Both the position numbers and the translations under genes were made by a program. A stretch of 64,000 nucleotides of DNA, taken from assembly GCA_020848905.1 (NCBI GenBank), contig JADLHG010000029.1, positions 1 to 64,000 of the forward strand, read 5' to 3'. Source of the stretch: Deltaproteobacteria bacterium. Its GTDB lineage: Bacteria > Myxococcota_A > Polyangia > GCA-2747355 > JADLHG01. The number at the start of each line of letters is the position of its first letter. Position 1 is the first letter of the stretch. Under the pieces are notes generated by a model, which saw only the letters and a program-made list of their open reading frames with translations, was not told the origin of the DNA and ran no database searches. Shown piece by piece: positions 18,094 to 26,213 of this stretch.

Positions 18094-19470
18094 GTGAAAG
18101 AGGTCCTGCACTTTCTCGATCAAGAGCGAAGTCGCCATCTCGATGAGCTGTGCACCTTCCTCAGCATCCCGAGCGTGAGCACGCGCTCGGAGCACAAGGG
18201 CGACGTCCGCCGGGCCGCGCAGTGGGTCGCGGACCAGCTCGGCGCCGCGGGACTGGGAGAGGTGACCATCAACGACACGCCGGGGCACCCCGTCGTGACC
18301 GCGAGAAGCCCCGAGAAGAAGGGCGCTCCCACCGTGCTGGTCTACGGGCACTACGACGTGCAGCCCGCCGAACCGCTCGAGCTCTGGCAATCACCTCCCT
18401 TCACCCCGGAGGTCCGTGGCGGCAAGCTCTTCGCGCGCGGCGCTGCCGACGACAAGGGGCAGGTCTTCATCCACCTCAAGGTGCTCGAAGCCTTCCGCCG
18501 CACCGTCGGCGAACTCCCGGTCAACGTGAAGGTGCTCATCGAGGGCGAGGAGGAGATCGGCAGCCCGAATCTCGTACCCTTCGTGAAGAAGCAGGCCAAG
18601 GCGCTCGCGTGCGACGTGATCGTCGTGAGCGACACGCACATGGTGGACATCCGCGTGCCCAGCATCACCACGGGCCTACGCGGGCTCGCCTCCCTGGAGG
18701 TCACCGTGCAAGGTGCCAAGGGCGACCTGCACAGCGGCAGCTACGGCGGCAGCGTGGCCAACCCGATCCAGGTGCTCGCGGAGATCCTGTCGGCCTGCAA
18801 GCATCCCAAGACCGGGAAGGTCCTCATCCCGGGCTTCTACGACCAGGTGCGGTCGCTCACCAAGGCGGAGCGCGCGTCCCTGGCCAAGGTGCCGCACAGC
18901 GACGACAAGCACGCCAAGTCGGTGGGCGCGCCGGCCGTCTTCGGCGAAAAGGCGTACACCACCCTGGAGCGAATCGGCGCCCGCCCCACCTTCGAGGTGA
19001 ACGGGATCTGGGGCGGCTACACGGGCGAGGGGGTCAAGACCGTGCTGCCGAGTCAGGCGCACGCCAAGATCTCCATGCGCCTCGTGGCGGACCAGGATCC
19101 GGAGGCGATCGTGGCTCTCGCCGAGGCACACCTGAAGAGCCTCGCGCCGCCGCACGCCACCGTGACCGTCAAGCGCCACAAGAACCTGGGCTGGCCCGTG
19201 CGGGTCAGCACCGACTTCCCGGCGATGCGGGTGGCGGCCGACGCGGTGAAGACCGTCTTCGGCAAGGAACCGGCCTTCACCCTGGAGGGGGGCTCCATCC
19301 CCGTGGTCGCGGACTTCAAGCAGGTGCTGGGGCGCGAGACGATCCTGCTCGGCTTCGGCCTCCCCGACGACAACCTCCACGCCCCGAACGAGAAGTTCGA
19401 TCTGCGGATGCTCGACAAGGGGATGAAGACGGTCACGCACTTCCTGGCCGGCCTCGGAAGGTCGGCCTAA
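18094..19470 (+). CDS. M20-family metallopeptidase (dipeptidase type)
   Basis: 458 aa with the di-zinc M20 motifs in order: YGHYDVQP (His ligand and Asp), RGAADDKG (bridging Asp), EGEEEIGS (catalytic Glu and Glu ligand), SDTH, and the last His in DDNLHAPNE. The insertion between these, with a GDLHSG segment, is the dimerisation lid. It probably cleaves dipeptides or N-acyl amino acids in the cytoplasm, as no signal peptide is seen. The GTG at 18094 is preferred because GGAGG lies seven bases before it; the open frame upstream has no supporting signal. A TATGCT -10-like box lies at 18058-18063. Confidence 0.9.
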   Translation: MKEVLHFLDQERSRHLDELCTFLSIPSVSTRSEHKGDVRRAAQWVADQLGAAGLGEVTINDTPGHPVVTARSPEKKGAPTVLVYGHYDVQPAEPLELWQSPPFTPEVRGGKLFARGAADDKGQVFIHLKVLEAFRRTVGELPVNVKVLIEGEEEIGSPNLVPFVKKQAKALACDVIVVSDTHMVDIRVPSITTGLRGLASLEVTVQGAKGDLHSGSYGGSVANPIQVLAEILSACKHPKTGKVLIPGFYDQVRSLTKAERASLAKVPHSDDKHAKSVGAPAVFGEKAYTTLERIGARPTFEVNGIWGGYTGEGVKTVLPSQAHAKISMRLVADQDPEAIVALAEAHLKSLAPPHATVTVKRHKNLGWPVRVSTDFPAMRVAADAVKTVFGKEPAFTLEGGSIPVVADFKQVLGRETILLGFGLPDDNLHAPNEKFDLRMLDKGMKTVTHFLAGLGRSA

Positions 19471-19474
19471 GGAA

Positions 19475-19501
19475 GGGGGACAGGGGGGGAGGAGGGGAGG
19501 G
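19475..19501 (+). other. G-rich tract with G-quadruplex pattern
   Basis: Four G-runs (5, 7, 4 and 3 G) separated by loops of 3, 4 and 1 bases lie on the plus strand, four bases after the M20 peptidase stop. They fill the gap between two convergent genes. No stem-loop terminator was found here, so a quadruplex in the peptidase mRNA may serve as the 3' barrier. That is inference from pattern alone. Confidence 0.55.
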
Positions 19502-19528
19502 AGCCCGAGGCTGGGCGTCCCCTGGAAT

Positions 19529-20494
19529 CTAGCGCTTGATCTTGGCCGCCACCGCGGTGAAGGAGATGGCTCCCGAGATGCCGTCGTCCTTGTCGAGCTT
19601 GCCGTCGCCGTTCAGATCCACGTCGGGGTTCTTGATCAGGCTCATCACGGCGGCCGACTTCACCTCATCGGTCGTGACGTTTCCGTCCCCGTTGCCGTCG
19701 AACATGGTCTTCAGCATGGTCTTCGTCGCCGCGTCGACCTTCGTGTCCTTCAGGTAGGCGTTGATGAGCCCCGCCATGGCGGGCGCGAGCTTGGAGTCGA
19801 ACTCGGAGACGGGGATCGCGCCGGCGAGGATACCGTCGCTGATGCCCGTGGTGCTCACCGTCCCGCGGATCACGGCCTTCTTCAGCGTGAGCAGGACCAG
19901 GTCTGCCCCCATGGGCAGCGGGAAGACCAGCTCGCCGCCGGAGCCCTCGATCTTGCCACCCGTGATCTTGATGTTCACCTTGGCGGCCGGCGGGCTCTTG
20001 GCGTGCACGCCGAACTCCTCGGTGCCGGAGAAGTTATCCGTGGCGTTCCCGTCCAGGTCCTTGCCGAGATGCACCTGGATCGACGCCGCCGGGTCATCCG
20101 TGAGCGCCTTGGCGAAGACCTCGGTCAGCACGAGGAGCTGTCCCGTCCTCAACGCCTCGTTCATCCCGATCTGCAGCTCGAGCTGCTTCATCGCGGCGAG
20201 GACGCCGCCGAGCTTGTTCTTCTTCCCCTTGCCGTCCACGTCCTGCGCGTATTCCGTGTCGGAGGTGGGCAGGGTGACCTTGCTCGCCACCCCCTGGAAG
20301 AGCCCGCCGGTGGTGCTACCGCTGTCGGGCGCGGGTCCACCCATGTCGCCCGTATGCCCCATGTCCCCCATGCCTCCCGAATCGTTTTGGGTCGTGGTCC
20401 CGCTGTCAGCCGTCGTGGTGCTGCTGCTGCCGCAGCCAACCATCGAGGCGGCCGCGAGGACACCGGGGAGAATCCATCCAAACCGAGTACGCAT
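19529..20494 (-). CDS. Lipoprotein with EF-hand-like calcium motifs
   Basis: 321 aa. Signal peptide with lipobox SMVGC (Cys about 21), then a Ser/Thr/Gly/Asp-Met linker (residues 22-60). The middle region has no recognised domain. Near the C-terminus two Asp-rich loops, DGNGDGNVTTDEV and DLNGDGKLDKDD, fit EF-hand/dockerin-type Ca2+ binding. It is likely anchored in the outer membrane, with an unknown binding or structural role. A ribosome-binding AAGGAG and the TATAGT promoter upstream support the ATG at 20494. Monocistronic. Confidence 0.8.
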   Translation of the reverse strand: MRTRFGWILPGVLAAASMVGCGSSSTTTADSGTTTQNDSGGMGDMGHTGDMGGPAPDSGSTTGGLFQGVASKVTLPTSDTEYAQDVDGKGKKNKLGGVLAAMKQLELQIGMNEALRTGQLLVLTEVFAKALTDDPAASIQVHLGKDLDGNATDNFSGTEEFGVHAKSPPAAKVNIKITGGKIEGSGGELVFPLPMGADLVLLTLKKAVIRGTVSTTGISDGILAGAIPVSEFDSKLAPAMAGLINAYLKDTKVDAATKTMLKTMFDGNGDGNVTTDEVKSAAVMSLIKNPDVDLNGDGKLDKDDGISGAISFTAVAAKIKR

Positions 20495-20531
20495 AGTCTC
20501 TACGCTCCTTTTTGCTCAATAGGCGGGCGTC

Positions 20532-20561
20532 ACTATACTGACGGCCCTATGTCACACGCAA
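20532..20561 (-). promoter_or_regulatory. Candidate promoter of the calcium-motif lipoprotein
   Basis: On the minus strand TTGCGT (revcomp of 20556-20561) and TATAGT (revcomp of 20532-20537) are separated by 18 bases. The -10 is strong and the -35 weak. Transcription would begin near 20525, about 30 bases before the ATG. Confidence 0.45.
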
Positions 20562-20599
20562 CGGGGAAGGTCGCCCCGGGTATTCCCGACGCGCCGTGC

Positions 20600-20605
20600 T
20601 ATAGT
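20600..20605 (+). promoter_or_regulatory. Extended -10 (TGCTATAGT) upstream of the acyl-CoA dehydrogenase operon
   Basis: TATAGT preceded by TGC gives an extended -10 element. The predicted start near 20612 leaves a 45-base leader containing the AGGAGG ribosome-binding site of the first gene. No good -35 is visible. Confidence 0.4.
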
Positions 20606-20657
20606 GCGACCGGCGCTGCCCACAGCTGTGCGCAGGGCCCTCGCGCAGGAGGCTGCC

Positions 20658-21842
20658 ATGGATCTCTCATTCACCCCGGAACAGATCGCGTTTCGCGAAG
20701 AGGTGCGGTCGTGGATCGCCACCGCGCTGCCACCGCATCTGGCGGCGCTCGCTGCCGTGGACGCCCAGTACGGGATGAAGGAGTCCATGGAGTGGCACAA
20801 GATCCTCTACCAGAAGGGCTGGGTGGCGCCGCACTGGCCCAAGGAGCACGGTGGGCCCGGGCTTGACGCCACGCGCCGCTTCATCCTGACCGAGGAACTG
20901 GAGCTGGCCGGCACTCCGATCCTGAGTCCCTTCGGACTGCACATGGTCGGGCCGCTCCTGATGCAGTTCGGCGCAGAGGCCCAGCAGAAGCGCTTCTTGC
21001 CCCCGATCCTGGCGGGTGAGGAGGTCTGGTGCCAGGGGTACTCCGAACCGAACGCGGGCTCCGACCTGGCCAGCTTGCAGACGCGGGCGGAGGACGACGG
21101 CGCGGGACACTTCGTGGTCAACGGTCAGAAGACCTGGACCACCTACGCGCAGTACGCCGATTGGATCTTCTGCCTGGTGCGCACCGACGCGTCGGTGAAG
21201 AAGCAGGCCGGGATCAGCTTCCTGCTCATCGACATGAAGTCACCCGGGGTCACGGTGCGACCGACCCTGACCATCGGCGGGACGCCCTCCTTCTCGGACA
21301 CCTTCTTCGAGAACGTGGTCGTACCCAAAGAGAACGTGGTGGGGCCGCTCAACGGCGGCTGGACGGTGGCCAAGGCGCTCCTCGGGCACGAGCGAACTCT
21401 CATCGCGGCCGTGGGCTATTCGCGACGGCAGCTCCGGCGGTGCAAGCGGATCGCCGCCGAGGTCATGATCGGCGGGAAGCCCGCGCTAGAGCACCCGTCG
21501 TACCGCGCGCGCCTCGCCCACCTCGAGATCAAGCTCAGGGCGCACCAGATGGCCAACTACCGCGCGCTCGCCGGAGCCCAGCTCGGCCACGCCCCAGGGC
21601 CCGAGTCGTCGATCCTGAAGCTCGTGGGGTCCGAGATCCAGCAGCAGTGCTTCGAGCTCGCGGCCGACATCATGGGGGAGAACTCGCTCTCGTGGTTCAA
21701 CGACCCGGGCGTCGTGCCCCCGCTCGAACAGTGGGTCGCGCCGGCGTACTGCTACAACCGAGCCACGACGATTTACGGTGGGAGCAACGAGATCCAGAAG
21801 AACATCATCGCCAAGTGGATCCTCGGACTCCCGGACAGGTAA
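20658..21842 (+). CDS. Acyl-CoA dehydrogenase, first of a pair
   Basis: 394 aa, an FAD-dependent enzyme that desaturates acyl-CoA at the alpha-beta position. It has the family signatures WCQGYSEPNAGSDLA and, near the C-terminus, TIYGGSNEIQKN. The usual MCAD-type catalytic Glu (IYEG) is Gly here; as in LCAD/isovaleryl-type enzymes the base may instead be the Glu in LGHERTLIA. An ideal AGGAGG precedes the ATG. The second dehydrogenase begins ten bases after the stop, and paired genes like this often encode heterotetrameric enzymes acting on bulky acyl-CoAs. Substrate unknown. Confidence 0.9.
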   Translation: MDLSFTPEQIAFREEVRSWIATALPPHLAALAAVDAQYGMKESMEWHKILYQKGWVAPHWPKEHGGPGLDATRRFILTEELELAGTPILSPFGLHMVGPLLMQFGAEAQQKRFLPPILAGEEVWCQGYSEPNAGSDLASLQTRAEDDGAGHFVVNGQKTWTTYAQYADWIFCLVRTDASVKKQAGISFLLIDMKSPGVTVRPTLTIGGTPSFSDTFFENVVVPKENVVGPLNGGWTVAKALLGHERTLIAAVGYSRRQLRRCKRIAAEVMIGGKPALEHPSYRARLAHLEIKLRAHQMANYRALAGAQLGHAPGPESSILKLVGSEIQQQCFELAADIMGENSLSWFNDPGVVPPLEQWVAPAYCYNRATTIYGGSNEIQKNIIAKWILGLPDR

Positions 21843-21852
21843 TGGGTGCGCG

Positions 21853-22992
21853 ATGAACTTCGAACTTACCCCTGATCAGAAGCTGCTCGTCGACACCGTC
21901 ACGCAGTTCGTGCGAAAGGACTCGCCCGTCGCGCGCTTCCGGGCCCTGCGCGAGGATCCCCTGGGCTACTCGCGTGACGTGTGGCGCCAGATGGGCGAGC
22001 TCGGCTGGCTCGGCGTCTCCCTCCCCGAGGAGGCCGGCGGTTTCGGCGGCTCCTTCGTGGAGAGCATGCTGATCCTCCAGCAGTTCGGCACCACGCTGGT
22101 CCCGGAACCGTACGTCCCGTCGGTAGTCCTGGCCGGCACCGCGCTCGCTCGGGCAGGGTCTCCCGCGCAGCTCGAGCAATGGCTTTCTCCCATGCTGGCC
22201 GGACAGACGTCGCTGGCGCTGGCTTACGGCGGTGAGAAGAACCGCGGGCGCGCGGCGGAGCCCCCCGTCCTCGCGCAACGCAGCGGCGCAGGCTATCGAC
22301 TCTCAGGCGAGGCGCGGTGGGTGCTCAACGGTCACGGCGCGGACCAGGTCGTGGTGTCGGCACGCGCCCCGGAGGGCCCGACGCTCTTCGTCGTCCCGCG
22401 GACCGCTCCCGGCCTGCGCGTCACCCCCGTCCGCACCATCGACGGCCAGCACGCGGCGACCCTCGCCTTCGGCGACGTCGAGGTGCCGGAGGAGTCGCGC
22501 CTGGGAGCGCCGGGATCTGCCGGTCCGCTCCTCGAGGACCTCGTGGATCTCGGCGCCGCGGCCGCCTGCGCGGAGGGCCTCGGCGTGATGGAGCGCATGC
22601 TGCGCCTCACCGTCGAGTACCTGAACACGCGGGTGCAGTTCGGCGTGAAGATCGGCGTCTTCCAGGCGCTGCAGCACCGCGCGGTGGACATGTTCGTGGC
22701 CACCGAGCTCGCCAAGTCGATGGCCATCATGGCGGCGATCCGGGTCGGAGATCCGGACGTCGGCGAGCGGCGCTACGCCGTCTCCGCGGCCAAGGTCCAG
22801 CTCGCGCAGTCCGGTCGTTTCGTCTCGCAGCAGGCGATCCAGCTCCACGGAGGCATCGGCATCACCGACGAGCACGACATCGGCCTCTACTTCAAGCGCC
22901 TCCACGCCCTCGGCGTGCTCTTCGGGGATGAGGAACACCACGTGGAGCGCTTCTCGCATCTGCCGGTCTTCACGGCCGGCCTCGGGGGCTAG
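21853..22992 (+). CDS. Acyl-CoA dehydrogenase, second of a pair
   Basis: 379 aa. Acyl-CoA dehydrogenase fold with N-terminal helical domain (GELGWLGVSLPEEAGG), a reduced middle beta-domain and the C-terminal flavin-domain segment QLHGGIGITDEHDIGLYFKR. The middle-domain FAD and substrate signatures are weaker than in the preceding gene, as in the partner subunits of alpha2beta2 dehydrogenases. The start is ten bases after the upstream stop with only a weak ribosome-binding site, so expression probably depends on coupling. It probably works with the product of 20658-21842 in beta-oxidation of an unusual acyl chain. Confidence 0.88.
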   Translation: MNFELTPDQKLLVDTVTQFVRKDSPVARFRALREDPLGYSRDVWRQMGELGWLGVSLPEEAGGFGGSFVESMLILQQFGTTLVPEPYVPSVVLAGTALARAGSPAQLEQWLSPMLAGQTSLALAYGGEKNRGRAAEPPVLAQRSGAGYRLSGEARWVLNGHGADQVVVSARAPEGPTLFVVPRTAPGLRVTPVRTIDGQHAATLAFGDVEVPEESRLGAPGSAGPLLEDLVDLGAAAACAEGLGVMERMLRLTVEYLNTRVQFGVKIGVFQALQHRAVDMFVATELAKSMAIMAAIRVGDPDVGERRYAVSAAKVQLAQSGRFVSQQAIQLHGGIGITDEHDIGLYFKRLHALGVLFGDEEHHVERFSHLPVFTAGLGG

Positions 22993-23718
22993 GTGGAGCT
23001 TACGCCGGGGCAGCGGGCGGCGCGCGCGCGGCTCTGCTTCGCGCTGGACGTGCCCGAGCGGGGGGCGGCGCTCGAGCTGGCGGATCGACTCGCTCCGGCA
23101 GTGGGCTGCTTCAAGGTCGGTCTCGAGCTCTTCGTGGCCGAGGGTCCCGACCTCGTGCGCGAGCTCGTACGCCGCGGGGCGCCGGTCTTTCTGGACCTCA
23201 AGCTCCACGACATCCCGGCCACCGTTGGGCGCGCCGCACGGGTGGCGGAGTCTCTCGGAGCGTGCTACCTGACGGTGCACGCGGACCCCGGAGGCCGTTC
23301 GGTCGACGCAGCGGTTCGCGCCGCACCCGGGGTGAAGATCCTGCTGGTCACGGTCCTCACGAGCATCGGCCCCGCCGACCTGGCGCCCGACCTTGCGGTC
23401 GGGGCGGCGCAGCTCGCCGAGCTCGTGAGCTCCCGCGCTCGCCTGGCGCGCGAGAGCGGCTGCGCCGGGGTGGTCTGCAGCGGCGGAGAGACCGCGCGCG
23501 TGCGCGCCGCGCTCGGTGCGGAGCTCCTGATCGTCAATCCCGGGATCCGCCCCGCGGGATCGGATCCCGGGGACCAGCGCCGGGCGGTCACTCCGGCCGA
23601 GGCCATCGCGGCCGGTGCCGGGTTGCTCGTCGTGGGCCGGCCGATCCGTGACGCCGCGGATCCATTGCTCGCCGCGCAGGGCATCCTCGCGGAGATGGCC
23701 CAGGCCGCGCGCCGCTGA
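22993..23718 (+). CDS. pyrF: Orotidine 5'-phosphate decarboxylase
   Basis: 241 aa. It converts OMP to UMP, the last step of de novo pyrimidine synthesis, in the cytoplasm. The active-site signature DLKLHD (Asp68, Lys70, Asp73) is intact, with the first-strand Asp19 (FALDV) and Lys41, and a phosphate-gripper region near VNPGIRPAGSDPGDQ. The GTG start is the base after the TAG stop of the dehydrogenase gene, so translation is coupled. Grouping with two acyl-CoA dehydrogenases is unusual for pyrF. It converges on the minus-strand gene at 23729. Confidence 0.95.
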   Translation: MELTPGQRAARARLCFALDVPERGAALELADRLAPAVGCFKVGLELFVAEGPDLVRELVRRGAPVFLDLKLHDIPATVGRAARVAESLGACYLTVHADPGGRSVDAAVRAAPGVKILLVTVLTSIGPADLAPDLAVGAAQLAELVSSRARLARESGCAGVVCSGGETARVRAALGAELLIVNPGIRPAGSDPGDQRRAVTPAEAIAAGAGLLVVGRPIRDAADPLLAAQGILAEMAQAARR

Positions 23719-23728
23719 CGACCGGAGG

Positions 23729-25132
23729 CTAGGGCCTGGCCCCCCCGGCTCCTACCCCCGCGTCGGCGGGACTCGCCGTCGCATCACGGCCCGAAGAACG
23801 GGGCGAGGCGGCACCGTCGGGCGGCACCCGGTCCCGCATCCCCGGCACCTGCACCTGCGGGATCGCGGCACGGAAGGCCTCGAGCACCCCTCGCACCTGA
23901 TCTCCCGTGAGAGTGGCCGTCACCATCACCTCCCGGCCCCGGCGCTGAAAGCGCAGCGCGTCGAGGAGCTCCACCGCCCCGAGGAGCCGCAGCAGGACCG
24001 ACTGGCGGGCCTGCTCGATCTTGGCCGGCACCACGGTGATGAACGCGCGCGCCTGCCCCTCGTCGGCGAAGCTGAGCGCGGCCTCGCAGCGCGCCGGGGC
24101 CTCCGCGGGGAGGACGGCCTGCAGCCCGAGCGGCACCGGCACGTCGGCCGGCAGGCGAACGAGCCGCGGGAGGTTCACGGCCTGAAGGAGCAGCCCGGGG
24201 TCGCTCGCGGGGCTATGTCCCTCGCGATGCAGATCCTTCAGCCGGTCGATCAGGCCCTGCGGGGACCCAGGTCCCGCATCCGCCCGCGCCGACGCAGCGG
24301 CCGCCTGCAGGAGCGAGAGGTGTTTCGGATCGGTGAGGAGCGCCAGCCCCGAGCGCAGGACCACGACGCGCCGATCTCCGGCGAGCCGCGGAGGGGAGGG
24401 GACCTGTCCCTGGAGGCCCCCGCCTTCGCCTGCGCGCCACCGCAGGTGTTGACCGCCGTACTGGCCGCTCTTCTCGAAGGCCTGCTTCAGGCGACGCTCC
24501 GGCAAGGCGTGGCGAACGACGAGAAAGGTCTCGGTGACGCGATAGGGGTTCGGCGTCGCGATGAGCAGCGCCTGAAAGTCCCGGACCGGGTCGAGCTCGG
24601 TCGACCAGAGGAGCGTCTTAAAGTCGTAGAAGACGCCGAGCAGGCGCCGTACGGCATCGGCGTAGGGCGAGCGTCGGATGCGATCCATGCGCAAGACCAG
24701 CATCAGCGCGGCCTGGGGTGGCGCCAGGCGTGCCAGGGCCACGCGCGAGGTCCCGCCGCCGGGCGGCCCGGCGTCCGCGCGCGCGAGTCCCGGCGCGGCA
24801 TCGAGGATCGGCTCCGAGGCGTCGGCGCCCCCCGCATCGCGCACCGAAACCGACGCTCGCAGCGCGCGCTTTCGCCGAAGGGGCGGCGGCGCCGGGTCCT
24901 GGGCGGCCGACGACGACAGCTGCGGCTTCTCCGGGGCCGCCTCCGGGCGCTGCATTGGGGCCACACCCAGCACGTTGTCCTGATCGAGCCAGGTGACGTC
25001 GAGCCGGGGCCAGCGGACGAAGCCTCCGCGCCAGGCCAGGCCCAGCGCGACGAGGAGGTGCAGCGCCAGCGAGACGCCGACGCACGCCGCGGTGCGCGAG
25101 AACCGGGAGCGAAGGGGGGCTTCATCGGCCAT
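23729..25132 (-). CDS. Membrane-anchored protein of unknown function with TonB-like N-terminus
   Basis: 467 aa; not recognised. One N-terminal membrane helix (about 14-34, SLALHLLVALGLAWRG) like TonB/TolA-type anchors is followed by a Pro/Ala/Asp-rich linker (about 60-130) and a soluble region (about 135-430). The soluble region has no known motif but conserved-looking alternation, and the tail is Ala/Ser/Pro/Asp-rich. It is probably inner-membrane anchored with a periplasmic domain. It is divergent from the L,D-transpeptidase gene, 120 bases away, so a cell-envelope role is plausible. Not a pseudogene: the frame is open and codon use matches its neighbours. Confidence 0.72.
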   Translation of the reverse strand: MADEAPLRSRFSRTAACVGVSLALHLLVALGLAWRGGFVRWPRLDVTWLDQDNVLGVAPMQRPEAAPEKPQLSSSAAQDPAPPPLRRKRALRASVSVRDAGGADASEPILDAAPGLARADAGPPGGGTSRVALARLAPPQAALMLVLRMDRIRRSPYADAVRRLLGVFYDFKTLLWSTELDPVRDFQALLIATPNPYRVTETFLVVRHALPERRLKQAFEKSGQYGGQHLRWRAGEGGGLQGQVPSPPRLAGDRRVVVLRSGLALLTDPKHLSLLQAAAASARADAGPGSPQGLIDRLKDLHREGHSPASDPGLLLQAVNLPRLVRLPADVPVPLGLQAVLPAEAPARCEAALSFADEGQARAFITVVPAKIEQARQSVLLRLLGAVELLDALRFQRRGREVMVTATLTGDQVRGVLEAFRAAIPQVQVPGMRDRVPPDGAASPRSSGRDATASPADAGVGAGGARP

Positions 25133-25252
25133 GGAACCGTGAGTAGACTACTCGGCGGCGGCGCATCCACAACCCCGGCGCGTCAGGACCCGGCACGGAG
25201 CAGGGTGACCGTGTCGTGGTGGTCGAGGGGTGCGGCCGCCGAGAGGAACGTC

Positions 25253-26185
25253 GTGGCAGCTGACCGCCAGTCTCGTCCGCGTCAGCGCCCCGCGCGCGCC
25301 GAGTTCGCGAGGTGGCTCGCTTGCGGCCTCGTCGTGTCGACCCTCCTCGTCCCCACCTCGGGAGCGCCGGGGGTCTTTCCGCGCATCGTCATCTCGCGCG
25401 CAAGCTATACGCTACGGCTCGAGCAGAGCCCGGGACGCGTGCGCGTCTTCCCCGTCGGCCTGGGGCGCAGCCCTCGCGAGGAGCGCGAAGGGCCGACCGG
25501 AACCCTCTTCACCGGTACGGACCCCGAGGACCGCGAATTCTACGACCCCGCGCGACGCGAGCCCGCCTACCTCGGAGGGCTGCCCTTCCTGCGCCTCGAC
25601 GGGGTGACGCGTCGCCAGGCGGGACGGATCGTGCGCCCCTACGGCATCCACGGGCCCGTGACACCGACCCTCATCTGGGGGCCCGTTTCGGCGGGCTGCG
25701 TGCGCATGCGACCTTCGGAGCTCCGGGAGCTCTTCCGGCTCGCACGTCGCCGCCCCCGGATCCCCGTCGTCTTCACCGACGCACCCGACGCCGAGGCGGA
25801 GCGCCGCCTCGCCGCCGCGGGGAACTCGACGGACTGCCCTGAATCCGGAATCGGAGTGCGCCGCATGGGGCGCCTCGGGCCGGGCGCGGCGCATCACGAC
25901 CGGAGCTGCGGCGGCGTGGACCATTGGTACGCCATCACCTTGCAGTCGGGCGATCTCGTCTCCGCCGAGCTGGACCACGACGGCTCGCTGCGCCTCGAGC
26001 TCTACGGGCTGCGCGCCATCAGCACGCTGGCAAACGGAACGCGTCGGGTGCTGCACCGGGTCCCGCGGCTAGCCCGTTACCGCGGAGAGCGCTACCTCCG
26101 GGTCGTCGCACCCGCCTCGCCGGGCAGCCACCCGAGGGGCGCCGTTCCGTATTCCCTGCGGGTGGCGGTGCTCGGCGCGCCGTAG
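25253..26185 (+). CDS. L,D-transpeptidase (YkuD family)
   Basis: 310 aa. An N-terminal signal or anchor (about 20-40) is followed by a YkuD domain with the catalytic signature: His133 in GIHGP, then SAGCVRM with nucleophile Cys149. Such enzymes make 3-3 peptidoglycan crosslinks or attach lipoproteins to peptidoglycan. The domain contains an insertion near EREGPTGTLFTGTDPE, typical of ErfK-like forms. The C-terminal third (about 190-310) has a predicted beta domain with no named family. I chose the GTG at 25253 because GAGAGG lies just upstream; a GTG at 25214 is an alternative. Confidence 0.85.
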   Translation: MAADRQSRPRQRPARAEFARWLACGLVVSTLLVPTSGAPGVFPRIVISRASYTLRLEQSPGRVRVFPVGLGRSPREEREGPTGTLFTGTDPEDREFYDPARREPAYLGGLPFLRLDGVTRRQAGRIVRPYGIHGPVTPTLIWGPVSAGCVRMRPSELRELFRLARRRPRIPVVFTDAPDAEAERRLAAAGNSTDCPESGIGVRRMGRLGPGAAHHDRSCGGVDHWYAITLQSGDLVSAELDHDGSLRLELYGLRAISTLANGTRRVLHRVPRLARYRGERYLRVVAPASPGSHPRGAVPYSLRVAVLGAP

Positions 26186-26204
26186 CGCCGGCCCCCGCCG
26201 GCGC
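26185..26204. terminator. GC hairpin between convergent genes
   Basis: GCGCCGG and CCGGCGC form a 7 bp stem around a 6-base loop, starting on the last base of the L,D-transpeptidase stop codon and ending 9 bases before the convergent gene. No T-tract. It could serve both strands. Confidence 0.45.
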
Positions 26205-26213
26205 GTCCCGCCG

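Noticed and set aside
20658-21842. Acyl-CoA dehydrogenase considered inactive because of IYGG
   Set aside because: LCAD and isovaleryl-CoA dehydrogenases also read YGG there and use a Glu elsewhere. A matching Glu is present.
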